Assembly (NCBI GenBank): GCA_000415965.1
Contig: KE356560.1
Coordinates: 852,758-916,757, forward strand
Reading direction: 5' to 3'
DNA length: 64,000 nt
DNA from: Haloquadratum walsbyi J07HQW1
Lineage (GTDB): Archaea > Halobacteriota > Halobacteria > Halobacteriales > Haloferacaceae
In this document: positions 47,391 to 56,626 of the stretch, piece after piece
Numbering within the stretch: the first letter of the stretch is position 1
How the letters are laid out: each line of letters starts with the position of its first letter
The notes under the pieces: model-generated
What the model was told of the DNA's origin: nothing
Seen by the model: the letters and a program-made list of their open reading frames with translations, nothing else
Database searches by the model: none
Position numbers and translations under genes: made by a program

Positions 47391-47712
47391 TATTCATACC
47401 TCTCATTCATTACTTACCTTTCGTTAGGTTACGTTATCGATGTATCAGAGTTGGGACTGGAGTTTGAGTTGTGGGTATCGATATCACTGTTGTAACTTAT
47501 CATCATAATCATTCGTGTACTGATATTTTCATACGGATCAGCCAGCAGTTACTCAGTGCTTTCCATCCCGATTCAGATCAAGCATAAGCTACGGCTAAGA
47601 CTAACTCTGAGACTGGTCCGTCTCCGTTTTTGTCTATGTCGCGGTGATGATACTGAGGAGACCAATATGAACTCAAAGAGGACAAAGAGAAATACGAAAC
47701 TCAACTGTCGTA
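47391..47712. other. Intergenic stretch between SRP RNA and tRNA-Gly
   Basis: No gene is supported. A weak hexamer period is visible at 47570-47640. The tRNA lies on the opposite strand. Confidence 0.5.
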
Positions 47713-47783
47713 TGCGCTGGCCGGGATTTGAACCCGGGTCATGAGCTTGGAAGGCTCAGGTCATACCACTAGACCACCAGCGC
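47713..47783 (-). tRNA. tRNA-Gly (anticodon UCC)
   Basis: The minus strand folds into a cloverleaf of 71 bases without encoded CCA: acceptor GCGCTGG/CCAGCGC, anticodon stem TGAGC/GCTCA with loop CTTCCAA (anticodon TCC), T arm CCGGG-TTCAAAT-CCCGG, discriminator A. No intron is present. Confidence 0.96.
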
Positions 47784-48089
47784 ATGCTTCTGTGTCACGC
47801 CACACTCATGACGTCACAATCTTATGAATTGGTGCCTGGAATAAGGATGTTTCTGTTTGAGTCTCCTTTCTCGCCACTGTGTGTCACATTCGGACGGTCA
47901 CTCAAGCACGCTTTGGCTATCATATAATCTCGATTCCTTGATTTCCCGATTTCTCAGATAGACTCTAGTCGCCATCGCCACCACCCACAATATCTGTCGT
48001 GATGACTGACTCACACCGGTGTCATCTTCAGATAAAAAAGAAGAATACGACGAAAGCACTGCGCTGTGACAGAGAGCCGACGAATTTAA
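47784..48089. other. Intergenic stretch, upstream of tRNA-Gly
   Basis: Contains the promoter region of the tRNA (minus strand) and the 3' flank of the thioredoxin-reductase-like gene. No gene or repeat was recognised. Confidence 0.5.
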
Positions 48090-49193
48090 TTAGTCGTCGC
48101 TTGGTGGTTCGATTGCGTCTGCTTCAGCGTCCACGTCAGCGGTAGTGTTTGGTGCTGGTGTTTCAATCGGCGGTGCCTGTGCCTCCTCAAATGACGCGGC
48201 TGCATCTCGAAGACGATCACTCACACCTGGGACCTCTGTTTCTGTGACCGGACCCTCGGCACGGATTTCTTCAAGATCACGGGGGAACTCACGGAGTTGA
48301 TAATGAATATCAATTCCTGCTTGCGCGCCCTTGCCCATCGCAACAGGAATCTGGTTGTGCCCATCGGTAATATCACCGACTGCATACACACCATCAACGG
48401 TTGTTTCCATGCTTTCATCGACAATGACCGTTCCATCATCATCGAGTTCACACCCAAGCGTTTCGAATAAGGCGGTATTATAATTCGAGCCATACATCGC
48501 GAATCCACCGCGATACTGACGAACACTCCCATCCTCGAATTCGAATGACTCTAACCATCCATTATCGCTTTTATTCATCCCGTCAATATCGGATTCAACA
48601 ATATCGATTGGGTGTGCTCGCAGTTGCTCGTCGGTTTCATCACTCCACTCTGGCTCATCACCGCGGAGCAACACGTCCACATCATCGGTGAAATTCAGCA
48701 TAATCATTGCAACATGTGCAGTTGCCTCGCCCGTGCCCATCACATAGACCGGTCGATCAACAAACATGTATGCATCACAGTGCAGACAGTAATGCAGCCC
48801 TTTGCCTGTACGCGGCACGGGTGGGTCTGGGTGTTTATCACTGAATCCAACACCAAGGACAACGCGGTCAGCACGGAATGCATTCGAGTTCCCCTCAAGA
48901 TAGAATCGACCATCATCGGTCTGTTCAATATCAGTAATGAGATCACGAATCACATCCCCACCATATGATTCGACTTGTTCAGTCCCAGTCGCAAGGAATT
49001 CATTACCCGAGGTATCCTCGGTGACACCGATGACATTGTGAGTATCGAGCATCATTGCCGCACGACCACCACCACGGTCAACAAGTGCGGTGTCATGCCC
49101 TAATCGCGTCGTGTACAGTGCTGATTGGAGGCCTGCGGGTCCGCCTCCGACGACGACAACCTCATAATCGGCTACGGTATCAGTGTTGCTCAT
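48090..49193 (-). CDS. Thioredoxin reductase-like FAD/NAD(P) oxidoreductase
   Basis: The 367-residue flavoprotein starts YEVVVVGGGPAGLQSALYTTRLG (FAD site) and carries C136-L-H-C139 (HYCLHCDAY) where thioredoxin reductase has its redox-active CxxC. It ends with DGVYAVGDITDGHNQIPVAMGKGAQAG. The NAD(P) site reads VYVMGTGEATAHVAMIML. The last 45 residues are an acidic tail. It may reduce a thioredoxin-like partner; the exact substrate is not evident. Confidence 0.88.
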   Translation of the reverse strand: MSNTDTVADYEVVVVGGGPAGLQSALYTTRLGHDTALVDRGGGRAAMMLDTHNVIGVTEDTSGNEFLATGTEQVESYGGDVIRDLITDIEQTDDGRFYLEGNSNAFRADRVVLGVGFSDKHPDPPVPRTGKGLHYCLHCDAYMFVDRPVYVMGTGEATAHVAMIMLNFTDDVDVLLRGDEPEWSDETDEQLRAHPIDIVESDIDGMNKSDNGWLESFEFEDGSVRQYRGGFAMYGSNYNTALFETLGCELDDDGTVIVDESMETTVDGVYAVGDITDGHNQIPVAMGKGAQAGIDIHYQLREFPRDLEEIRAEGPVTETEVPGVSDRLRDAAASFEEAQAPPIETPAPNTTADVDAEADAIEPPSDD

Positions 49194-49370
49194 TCATTTT
49201 ATTGTATGAACCGGACAAACTTAAACGCAGAGCATATGTGTATCATCCATACAATGACGAATCATCTTATCTACTGAACTCTTGCTCACAAATCACGACT
49301 AGACCATTTGAAACATATAATCGGCGTGTTGTCTTACACGATACTCATCACGTTCAGCGTCAGGAGGATA

Positions 49371-50042
49371 TTAATCAGTCGTGACCACTGCATAGCAGTT
49401 CCCACTTGATATCTCAGTCTCAACAATCGATAGTGCACTCGACTCAAGATCAGAGCGAAATTCAACTGGATCATAGATATGATAATATCGAGGAATCGAC
49501 GTCCCGTCAGGAAGTGTCCACTCGATAGTCGTATCAAATCCATTACTACGTTCAAACTGATCGTGTTCAGTTGACCATACACTGATTAGTGCCCGCCCAT
49601 CGGATTCAAGCACCCGGGCGACCGCTGAGAGACTTGCGACCCGGCGATGCCGCGATTGGAGATGATGAAGTGTGGCGACATAGACCGCAATCGAAACACT
49701 CCCTGATTCCAACGGAAGTGACCCAGCGTCAGCCTGAATAAGCGCAAGATCGTCAATAAATCCTCGATTTGTCGCTCGTGTCTGTGCTGTGTGGAGTAGT
49801 TCACGACTCACATCAACTCCAATTATCTTATCGACTGATGTCTGCTCGAAGAGCGTTTCTGCATGGCGTCCATTCCCACATCCAATATCAACGCCGATAC
49901 TCTCGGTGTCGGGAGGACTCTGTATTTGCTGTGAGGCGCAGAATGACTCTACTTCCGGCCATGCATACTCACGCGTCGCCGCAAAGTGCTCGGCAATTGT
50001 ATCGTATGTTGCTTTGACCGAGTCTTGAGGTGTGTCTGTCAT
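49371..50042 (-). CDS. SAM-dependent methyltransferase (Trm9/AlkBH8-like)
   Basis: The 223-residue class I methyltransferase has GVDIGCGNGRHAETL (SAM motif I), IGVDVSRELLHTAQ, LIQADAGSLPLESGSVSIAVYVATLHHL and the segment RVASLSAVARVLESDGRALISVWSTEHDQ, which resembles the eukaryotic Trm9/AlkBH8 tRNA wobble-uridine methyltransferases. tRNA as the substrate is an inference from that similarity. It ends close to a short non-coding gap before the reductase. Confidence 0.82.
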   Translation of the reverse strand: MTDTPQDSVKATYDTIAEHFAATREYAWPEVESFCASQQIQSPPDTESIGVDIGCGNGRHAETLFEQTSVDKIIGVDVSRELLHTAQTRATNRGFIDDLALIQADAGSLPLESGSVSIAVYVATLHHLQSRHRRVASLSAVARVLESDGRALISVWSTEHDQFERSNGFDTTIEWTLPDGTSIPRYYHIYDPVEFRSDLESSALSIVETEISSGNCYAVVTTD

Positions 50043-50277
50043 CTCTCTGTATCGCTCTTTCTATCAATGTATTTGCTATTTGGAATTAGTGTTGCTGATT
50101 TTGCTCTCATCATTACCCGTGTGAATCCTTCTTAATCACAAATGTCGCCACCAACGGTACACTCTTCGAAGGATTGCTGATTGTTTGTGTATATATCGAT
50201 TGACCCCGCGTTCATTTCTACATACGCAATCACTGGCGTACCCTTTTGTTGCGTCGCTCGGTAATGTAGTGATACCA

Positions 50278-50493
50278 ATGGATGAGCGTCGTTGCCCGGA
50301 CTGTGATGTCCAAATGAAAAAGACGCGCGTCACTGCAGAAGGAATCGGTGATCTATACGTTGAGACGGATAGAGACGGTGGCGTACTCAGTCATCTTGGG
50401 ATTGGCTATCAAAATCCACTTCATGCATTTCTCTGCCCGGAATGTGGCATTACCACACTCTATGCTGATATCGACGCGACAGAGTCTGATTGA
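50278..50493 (+). CDS. Small zinc-ribbon protein whose stop codon lies in an IS end
   Basis: The 71-residue protein has two CxxC pairs (RRCPDCDVQM near residue 5; FLCPECGITTL near 55), a zinc ribbon of nucleic-acid-binding or unknown type. ATG 50278 is preferred because the upstream frame lacks halophilic composition. The TGA at 50491-50493 falls inside the first bases of an IS right end (50490 onward), so the natural C-terminus may have been cut or replaced by insertion. Confidence 0.78.
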   Translation: MDERRCPDCDVQMKKTRVTAEGIGDLYVETDRDGGVLSHLGIGYQNPLHAFLCPECGITTLYADIDATESD

Positions 50494-50655
50494 CATCCTC
50501 CTCCGCCTTCACGCGGAGGAATCCCACGGCACCGCAGCGTTGAGTTGGGAATTTCAGGTTTGGGTTGACAGACTCCCAAGCCACCACACCGTTCGAATCG
50601 GTGTGGGGCCGGTCGATGGGTAGTCTCCTGGGAGTGCCAAGCCCCCAGTACTCCT
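50490..50655 (-). mobile_element. Orphan IS1341-type right end (reverse orientation)
   Basis: Read on the minus strand this segment ends GGATGTCAA, preceded by a stem (ATTCCTCCGCG...CGGAGGAGGAT), and shares AACCTGAA-TTCCC and CCCAT-GAC-GG---CACACCG---GAACGG blocks with the right end at 304-547. No tnpB frame adjoins it; the GC-rich sequence to about 50870 may belong to the same relic. It could be the scar of a deleted element or a stand-alone guide-RNA unit. Confidence 0.65.
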
Positions 50656-51086
50656 ATCCATTATCATGTTCGGGCTCCCGAAGTTGTTTGTGCCTCGGGG
50701 AGTCCGGCAGATTTTGACGGACACGGACACGGACTCGGAGTTACTTTGGCTGCGAGTGTTTGCCCGGTGGTTGTTGTTTGCGCATTGGGGCGCACTCTGT
50801 TTCCAGAGTGGGCGGACACTCGAACCGCCAGTTTTCGGGCGCTCGACCACACTGGGGTCGTAACCAGTGCGCCAACATTAACATATGCGCTGTTTTTGGA
50901 AAAAAATGTGTGGAATTACCACTGTGACGGCGCGTATCCACAGCCTCAGTGGGATTGCGCCTGCTCCACATATAATAATACCATTATTACATGAGTTATT
51001 GACACACATAATTCACAGCGATACACAAAGGGTATGAGCTACATCAAACCGCGTCCATTTTATCTATCTGTACCGATTGTCGGCGT
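50656..51086. other. GC-rich IS-flanking relic and intergenic stretch
   Basis: 50656-50870 is GC-rich compared with its surroundings and open in several frames, none with a recognised family; a minus-strand frame runs on into the IS end, suggesting old IS sequence. 50870-51086 is AT-rich and precedes the small zinc-finger gene. Confidence 0.45.
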
Positions 51087-51305
51087 ATGAGCGATGATGA
51101 CCCAACCGTTCCGGTGGTCTGTGAGGACTGCGGCACAGACACTCGTGTTTCACTGTCAGACCTTCGTGAGACACTTGACCGTCATAATGAAAATCAACAC
51201 GACGGTGATGATGTCGCCCAGGTAGCCCCACGCATTGCAAATGAACTTGCAAATGTTGTTGCTGAGGACCTCGATCTTGATCTTGACTCGGATGAGGATG
51301 GATAG
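51087..51305 (+). CDS. Small acidic zinc-finger-like protein
   Basis: The 72-residue protein has VVCEDCGTDTRVSLSDLRETLDRHNENQHDG, where C-x2-C and H-x4-H are spaced like a C2H2-type finger. The rest is acidic (EDLDLDLDSDEDG). It is a member of a short haloarchaeal family of unknown role, 48 bases upstream of the diphthine synthase gene and probably in one transcript with it. Confidence 0.75.
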   Translation: MSDDDPTVPVVCEDCGTDTRVSLSDLRETLDRHNENQHDGDDVAQVAPRIANELANVVAEDLDLDLDSDEDG

Positions 51306-51353
51306 CAGCGCATTCGTGCGTGAGTGACCTGACGATACAAGGATTTCCAGATT

Positions 51354-52136
51354 ATGCTTACATTCATTGGGCTTGGATTATATGACGAGCGCTCTATCAG
51401 TATTGCCGGTCGTGATGCACTCCAAGCCGCTGACTATGTTGCTGCTGAATTCTATACAAGCTATCTTGTTGATGCGACTGTTTCGGATCTTGAGACAGCC
51501 CATGATATCGACATCGACGTGCGTGATCGCGAGGGTGTTGAACAGCATCCAGAAGACATTCTCAGGAAGGCTCAATCCGAGGATGTGGCGTTCCTGACAG
51601 CGGGTGATACGATGATCTCAACGACACATACGGATCTTCGACTGCGAGCAATTGATCGTGGCATCGACACTCGTGTTATTCACGGTGTGACTGCACAAAC
51701 AGCGGCAAGTGGGCTCACGGGACTTCAGAACTACCGCTTTGGGAAGTCTGTCACACTTCCATTCCCGTATGCACATGGGGCAGAAGGCGTCCCGACAAGT
51801 GTCACTGATTCGATTACGGCAAACCGCGAGCGTGGACTCCATACTGTCGTGTATCTTGATATCAAAGCCGATCGAGACGAATACTTGCGCGCAAGCGATG
51901 CCGCCGAGATGTTAGCTACGGATTTTGAGGATATGCTTGCTGTTGTTGTTGCTCGCGCCGGGAGTCCAGACCCAACTGTACGTGCTGATCGACTTTCCGC
52001 GCTTGCTGAGAAAGACTTCGGTGACCCACTTCATCTGCTTGTACTCCCTGGTGAGTTACATCATCTCGAAGAAGAAGCACTCGCCGCATTAGCTGACGCA
52101 CCAGCAGACATGCTCAATGCTGTTGACTCTCAATGA
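51354..52136 (+). CDS. dphB: Diphthine synthase
   Basis: The 260-residue SAM-dependent methyltransferase makes diphthine on elongation factor 2, as DPH5 does. It begins MLTFIGLGLYDERSISIAGRDALQAADYVAAEFYTS, with AFLTAGDTMISTTHTDLRL, the VIHGVTAQTAASGLTGLQNYRFGKSVTLPFP segment and LHLLVLPGELHHLEEEAL, all matching the family in order and length. Confidence 0.95.
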   Translation: MLTFIGLGLYDERSISIAGRDALQAADYVAAEFYTSYLVDATVSDLETAHDIDIDVRDREGVEQHPEDILRKAQSEDVAFLTAGDTMISTTHTDLRLRAIDRGIDTRVIHGVTAQTAASGLTGLQNYRFGKSVTLPFPYAHGAEGVPTSVTDSITANRERGLHTVVYLDIKADRDEYLRASDAAEMLATDFEDMLAVVVARAGSPDPTVRADRLSALAEKDFGDPLHLLVLPGELHHLEEEALAALADAPADMLNAVDSQ

Positions 52137-52228
52137 ATCAAGTAATCTCATTTCTATTATCCCCTCAGGAGTACAGTTCACATCAGCATGCGACATCTGT
52201 ATCAGAGATCACATAGTGTATACTGTCA

Positions 52229-53152
52229 TCATACACTCTCTCGTTGGAGTCCAAGTTCCCGCGCAAGGTCGTATTCGTCGCCAGTGATCATATACAGCAC
52301 ATCCTCGATCACGGTGAGTAGCTCTGGAAGTTCACGAACAACAAGATATGTGATCCCGACGAGGACGACAACCGCAAGCAGTTGGCTGATAATCCGATCA
52401 GAGATAAAGAACGAAACCATGTATGGGTCTGATGAGCCGAATAAGAACAATATCTCCTGAACAAACCACTGCATGTACTGTTTACCGAAGGCAATCGTGA
52501 TGAACGTCGTTCGAAGTATATTTAGCCCGTAGATAATCGGCACGGCAACAGCCATTGCTTTGAGCTTCCGTTTGAGTGGTGCTTCAACCGCCGCAATTAA
52601 TCCAGCAAAGATTGAGATACTTCCCAATCCAGTGCAGGCAAGGACAACTGAGACTGTCAACTCGTGATTTCCATCGAAGAACTGGAATGTATTCAAATAG
52701 CCTTGATTCCCGACAATCATCGCTGGCTCATATCCGAATGCACTCACCAACATCCCGGTCTGGGCGGCGACTATCTCCATCAATACGCCGCGAGGGGCAG
52801 GAAGTGAAATCCCAAACGCCATGATTGCTGGAATTGTCTCAAATGGGAGATAGATCAGTCCCATCGCAGCAACTGCCCGTGAAAGCACAAAGAGCGAACT
52901 GCGTCCTCGCCACAGGAGTAATCCAGTGTAAAGTGACGCTGGCACAGCCGCAATCGAGAGGATCCCCTCGACATAGCTTTTATGAACAAACGCGAAATGC
53001 GGGACAAGTTGCAGCCAAAACAGTGCAAATCCGCCCCAAGCAGCAACAGTCACTATTCTGCCAACGCGGTCGTTGCGTCCTCTAAGTAGCGTTCCAGCCG
53101 CGAACGCTACAATGACGACCCACGCGAGCACGTCAGAGAGCACGCCAGGCAT
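52229..53152 (-). CDS. artA: Archaeosortase A
   Basis: This multi-pass membrane enzyme cleaves PGF-CTERM surface proteins such as the S-layer glycoprotein and links them to lipid. The catalytic cysteine is in VLACTGLGSISIFAGLIAA (near residue 173), the arginine in LNILRTTFITIAFG (near 214), and a third conserved site in SDPYMVSFFISDRIISQ. The length fits the family. ATG 53152 is the first ATG; the frame is open a little further through a TTG. No PGF-CTERM protein is seen in this window, so its substrates are elsewhere. Confidence 0.93.
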   Translation of the reverse strand: MPGVLSDVLAWVVIVAFAAGTLLRGRNDRVGRIVTVAAWGGFALFWLQLVPHFAFVHKSYVEGILSIAAVPASLYTGLLLWRGRSSLFVLSRAVAAMGLIYLPFETIPAIMAFGISLPAPRGVLMEIVAAQTGMLVSAFGYEPAMIVGNQGYLNTFQFFDGNHELTVSVVLACTGLGSISIFAGLIAAVEAPLKRKLKAMAVAVPIIYGLNILRTTFITIAFGKQYMQWFVQEILFLFGSSDPYMVSFFISDRIISQLLAVVVLVGITYLVVRELPELLTVIEDVLYMITGDEYDLARELGLQRESV

Positions 53153-53221
53153 ACCGATGAAAATGAGAGTAATCAATAAATCGCTTGTCCTTGAGCGCGG
53201 ACTGACGTCTCTGCGTTCAGT

Positions 53222-53992
53222 TTAAGTTGCTTCGAGAATCTCGATTTCGTGACCGTCCTGATCTGTGGTGAATGCATATTGATACTCACACGACTCAGGA
53301 TCACGATAATCCGTCGCATCACGTTCCATGAGCGTCGCCCAGTAGTCTTCAAGATCGTCAGCGCGGACACAGAGATGTCCCCATGCATCACCGAGGTCAT
53401 ACGTGCGTCCATCATAATTGTACGTGAGTTCGACAGCCATCGCAGCGTCGGATGCTCCCTCGGGTTTCATGAAGTAATTTGCAAAGCTGTCAGACTCCCA
53501 GCGCCCGGTATGTTCATATTCGAACTTCCGTGTCCAGAATCCAAGTGCCTCATCAGCATCCTCAACACGGATCATCGTGTGATCAATACTCCACATCGTC
53601 CCCTCATCAGGATCACGCTGGACAATTTCGACTTCATGACCATCTGGGTCTTTGACGAATGCATATCGACCACCACAGGACTCTGGATCCCGGTAGTCCT
53701 CGACACCTTCATCTAGTAACTGCTGATATGCAGCTTCGAGTTTGCCATTTGGGACGCGAACAGCAATATGACCCCAGCCGTCACCCATCTCATAACTTCG
53801 GTCATCATGATTATATGTGAGCTCAAGCATCGCCCCTTCATCGTGCATTTCAGTGGGTCCAAGATAGACATTCGTAAATGTATCTGCCTCCCAGCGACCC
53901 TTCTCTTCATAATCGAGATGGGTCTGATACCACTCAAGTGATGCTTCAAGATCTTCGACGCGAATCATTACATGGTCAAATATGCCAGCCAT
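53222..53992 (-). CDS. Double VOC (glyoxalase/dioxygenase-fold) protein
   Basis: The 256-residue protein is two tandem VOC modules of about 125 residues: FDHVMIRVEDLEASLEWYQTHLDYEEKGRWEADTFTNVYLGP ... GWGHIAVRV ... DGHEVEIVQ and IDHTMIRVEDADEALGFWTRKFEYEHTGRWESDSFANYFMKP ... AWGHLCVRA ... DGHEIEILEAT. Each has the H and E metal ligands, like lactoylglutathione lyase. Haloarchaea lack glutathione, so the thiol substrate or function is open. ATG 53992 precedes the first strand. Confidence 0.88.
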   Translation of the reverse strand: MAGIFDHVMIRVEDLEASLEWYQTHLDYEEKGRWEADTFTNVYLGPTEMHDEGAMLELTYNHDDRSYEMGDGWGHIAVRVPNGKLEAAYQQLLDEGVEDYRDPESCGGRYAFVKDPDGHEVEIVQRDPDEGTMWSIDHTMIRVEDADEALGFWTRKFEYEHTGRWESDSFANYFMKPEGASDAAMAVELTYNYDGRTYDLGDAWGHLCVRADDLEDYWATLMERDATDYRDPESCEYQYAFTTDQDGHEIEILEAT

Positions 53993-54220
53993 ATCTGGTT
54001 TGTTGACCGGAGTATCGAAAAGAGTACCGACCGTCACTCGCAGTATGTCTCAATTATCGAATAGAGACACACCCAGACGACCGATCGGACAGATACTATA
54101 GGATTGTTAATTGCTTCTCTCCACCAGACATGAATATGCTCTCACCCTCATACCAGCGATAAATCTGATCGAAAATGACATTCTGTCAGTCTCGACAGTT
54201 GACTCGACAACAGCGAGAAG

Positions 54221-54712
54221 TCATTCATCAGACGCAAACAAAGACTCGCCCTGATGCGTGCGTACACGCGGCCAGTAAAACCACCATGCAATGAGCACAC
54301 AGAGTCCACTCGCGACTGGCCATGCTGTCCGGTATGGCTGAAAGGAAAACCCCCATGCAAGTCGGAGTTGCGCGATAGCCATAATTATGAGTAATCCACC
54401 GGTAATACGTGGGTCCTCTCGGTCAAAGATTACACCACTCACTGCACTACCGAGGGTGCCGATATATGCAAGTACCGAAAGTGGCCACGCAAGGATATAC
54501 TCGGGTAATCCCTGTGTGTAAATAAATAAGAAATCTACTAACGGTGTTATCATTGGTGGATTTGTATTCAGAAGCCCCCATGCGAATAGAAACGTTGCAT
54601 CACGAGCATCAAATATCTGAATTGACCATGGGAGTGCCACCAACACAAGTATGACTACTGGTCCACGCCAGCGTCGCTCACGCATAGTCTTCATGATTGA
54701 AATATCAAACAT
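54221..54712 (-). CDS. Five-helix membrane protein of unknown function
   Basis: The 163-residue protein has about five membrane helices (VVILVLVALPWSIQIF, TPLVDFLFIYTQ, LAWPLSVLAYIGTLGSAVSGVIF, GGLLIIMAIAQLRLAWG, VASGLCVLIAWWFYWPR). It resembles a haloarchaeal conserved family (TIGR04206-like, from memory). It lies just downstream of the DRG gene on the same strand. Confidence 0.68.
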   Translation of the reverse strand: MFDISIMKTMRERRWRGPVVILVLVALPWSIQIFDARDATFLFAWGLLNTNPPMITPLVDFLFIYTQGLPEYILAWPLSVLAYIGTLGSAVSGVIFDREDPRITGGLLIIMAIAQLRLAWGFSFQPYRTAWPVASGLCVLIAWWFYWPRVRTHQGESLFASDE

Positions 54713-54751
54713 GATAGTCGCGACAAATCATTCTTTTTTATATTTTGTTTG

Positions 54752-55864
54752 TTATTTTCGCGCAACAACTCGCAAGATATCCTCATCAGCGAGTTCATGA
54801 TCACGTCCGACCTGTTGTTCATCGTGTTGTGCACTCGCCCCTGTGACCCGCGCGAACCGGAAACGCTCATCGAGTGTTCCACCAAGTTTTCCGAGTGCGT
54901 CCTCGACGGTATTTTCGCCTTCACGAAGGACAAGTGGTTCTTCATAGTCGACACCACGACCAGGCTTGTCCATATAGACACGAATCAATCCAAGCGCATC
55001 CCACATTCTCGATTTAAGTGCATCAAGCCCTTTCTCAGCCTCGGCACTGATGAAAATCGCTTCCTCGGGATCGACACCGACATCGCGAAGATCTGATTTC
55101 ACTGTTGGTAGGTACTCACGATCGATTAAATCCGCTTTATTAACGGTGACAATCGAAGGAAGATACACCCGATTATCCATGATCGCATCAATGAGTTCAT
55201 CAATCGAGACATTACCCCGGACGGTGACAGTTGCATTGGTATATCCATGTTCGCGAAGCACAGATGCAATTGTATCCTCATCAATTGAGACATCATCTGC
55301 ACTGGTCACCTGGATTCCACCTTTTCCTCGTCGACCGATTGAGACGTTCGGCGGTGTTGTGTCGAGTCGGATTTTGTTATTGTATAACTCCTCGCTGAGC
55401 CGCTCATATCGTTCAATCTCGAAGACTGATAACATGAACACGACAAGATCTGCTGTGCGCACGACTGAGAGAACTTCTTTGCCGCCACCTCGCCCACCAG
55501 CGGCACCCTCGATCAGCCCCGGGACATCGAGTATCTGAATGTTCGCACCATTATACTGCAACATCCCTGGATTGACATCGAGTGTCGTAAACTCATACGC
55601 GCCCACTTCGCTCTCGGCATTTGTCATCGAATTTATGAGCGTCGACTTTCCAACGCTGGGGAACCCGACGAGGGCAACGGTTGCATCTCCCGTTTTTTCG
55701 ACTGCGTATCCATACCCGCCACCACTCGAGGACTGTTGTTCGAGCTTCTCTTTTTTCTCTGCGAGTTTCGCTTTTAATCGACCAATGTGCTCTTCGGTCG
55801 ATTTATTATACGGTGTATTAGCGATCTCCTCGCGGAGGTCCTCGATCTCGTCCTCCAGTCCCAT
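54752..55864 (-). CDS. drg: DRG-type GTP-binding protein (OBG family)
   Basis: The 370-residue GTPase has a helical N-terminus (GLEDEIEDLREEIANTPYNKSTEEHIGRLKAKLAEKKEKLEQ), the G1 motif GFPSVGKST near 66-74, G3 DVPGLIEGAAGGRGGG, G4 NKADLID and a C-terminal TGS domain (LIRVYMDKPG...). DRG proteins act with ribosomes in translation. ATG 55864 is used; a TTG one codon upstream is less likely. Confidence 0.95.
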   Translation of the reverse strand: MGLEDEIEDLREEIANTPYNKSTEEHIGRLKAKLAEKKEKLEQQSSSGGGYGYAVEKTGDATVALVGFPSVGKSTLINSMTNAESEVGAYEFTTLDVNPGMLQYNGANIQILDVPGLIEGAAGGRGGGKEVLSVVRTADLVVFMLSVFEIERYERLSEELYNNKIRLDTTPPNVSIGRRGKGGIQVTSADDVSIDEDTIASVLREHGYTNATVTVRGNVSIDELIDAIMDNRVYLPSIVTVNKADLIDREYLPTVKSDLRDVGVDPEEAIFISAEAEKGLDALKSRMWDALGLIRVYMDKPGRGVDYEEPLVLREGENTVEDALGKLGGTLDERFRFARVTGASAQHDEQQVGRDHELADEDILRVVARK

Positions 55865-55982
55865 CAAATCTATGTCGATTGTGGGTATCGAAAAATCTGT
55901 GCTTTCCGAACTCGGCTCTGAGTGATATCATTTCGATAACGTTATATTTCACACATCTAATTATGACATACAGGTTTTGAGG

Positions 55983-56183
55983 ATGAGCACGCCAGCCACC
56001 TATCGAGACAGCACTCAGTTGCGTCTTCCATGTGAAACTGTTGCCGAATTTCGAGAGTCACTAAATGAGCAGTTTGTCATCACTGTTGTCACAGGTGATG
56101 ATGGCTGTCGGATTATTGGAAGTCCAGTCGAGATTGAGTCTGTTAATCGATTTCTGACCCGTCGCGGTGTACTCACACAATAG
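55983..56183 (+). CDS. Small conserved haloarchaeal protein
   Basis: The 66-residue protein MSTPATYRDSTQLRLP...GCRIIGSPVEIESVNRFLTRRGVLTQ has a compact alpha/beta pattern and typical codon use. I recall similar short haloarchaeal proteins (VNG_1110C-like) but no function. It is divergent from the DRG gene. Confidence 0.65.
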   Translation: MSTPATYRDSTQLRLPCETVAEFRESLNEQFVITVVTGDDGCRIIGSPVEIESVNRFLTRRGVLTQ

Positions 56184-56626
56184 TATCCGCTCGGTAGTTG
56201 CTGATTCGGATTTTGAATTAATCAATCTCACTATCATTCTTTTCATCACCAGCACCCACACTACTCTCAATTGAATAAGACGGATTGTCAAATCCCCGTG
56301 GTTTGACACCGAGGTATCCATTACTGAGATGAATAGATACCTCTTCGTACCCAATCTTGACAGTGTGCTCTGTGTGTACCCTCAGTCAGGTTATCCACGA
56401 TCAGCCATCTTAAGATACCACATACTCAACACATAACTGTCGAATGTATCATCCGACTCAACACGAGTTCGGGATGTCTGCTCAATCCGGGGTGAGTTCA
56501 CCGAGGAGATGAATATTGAGCAGCGAACACTGAGCAGTATCAGTGAATATCAAATAAGTACTCAAAGACACTCTCCGATCATTCCGAAGGGAAGCACTTT
56601 GTACTCTGCCGTCTCTACGTAGGATT
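56184..56626. other. Intergenic stretch before the coxA cluster
   Basis: No gene is convincing. The right end holds the upstream region of the first coxA-cluster gene at 56627. Confidence 0.5.

Noticed and set aside
46929-47495. Open frame of 188 codons on the plus strand
   Set aside because: It runs through the SRP RNA gene, whose helices and conserved core explain the GC-rich sequence; the translated product has no family features.
50575-50605. Hairpin with GTTCGAAT resembling a tRNA T arm
   Set aside because: No acceptor or anticodon arm can be built; the hairpin is part of the IS right end and has a counterpart at 395-430.
50666-50863. Plus-strand frame of 65 codons next to the orphan IS end
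   Set aside because: Tryptophan- and leucine-rich product; the segment is open in several frames because of its GC content and probably belongs to the IS relic.
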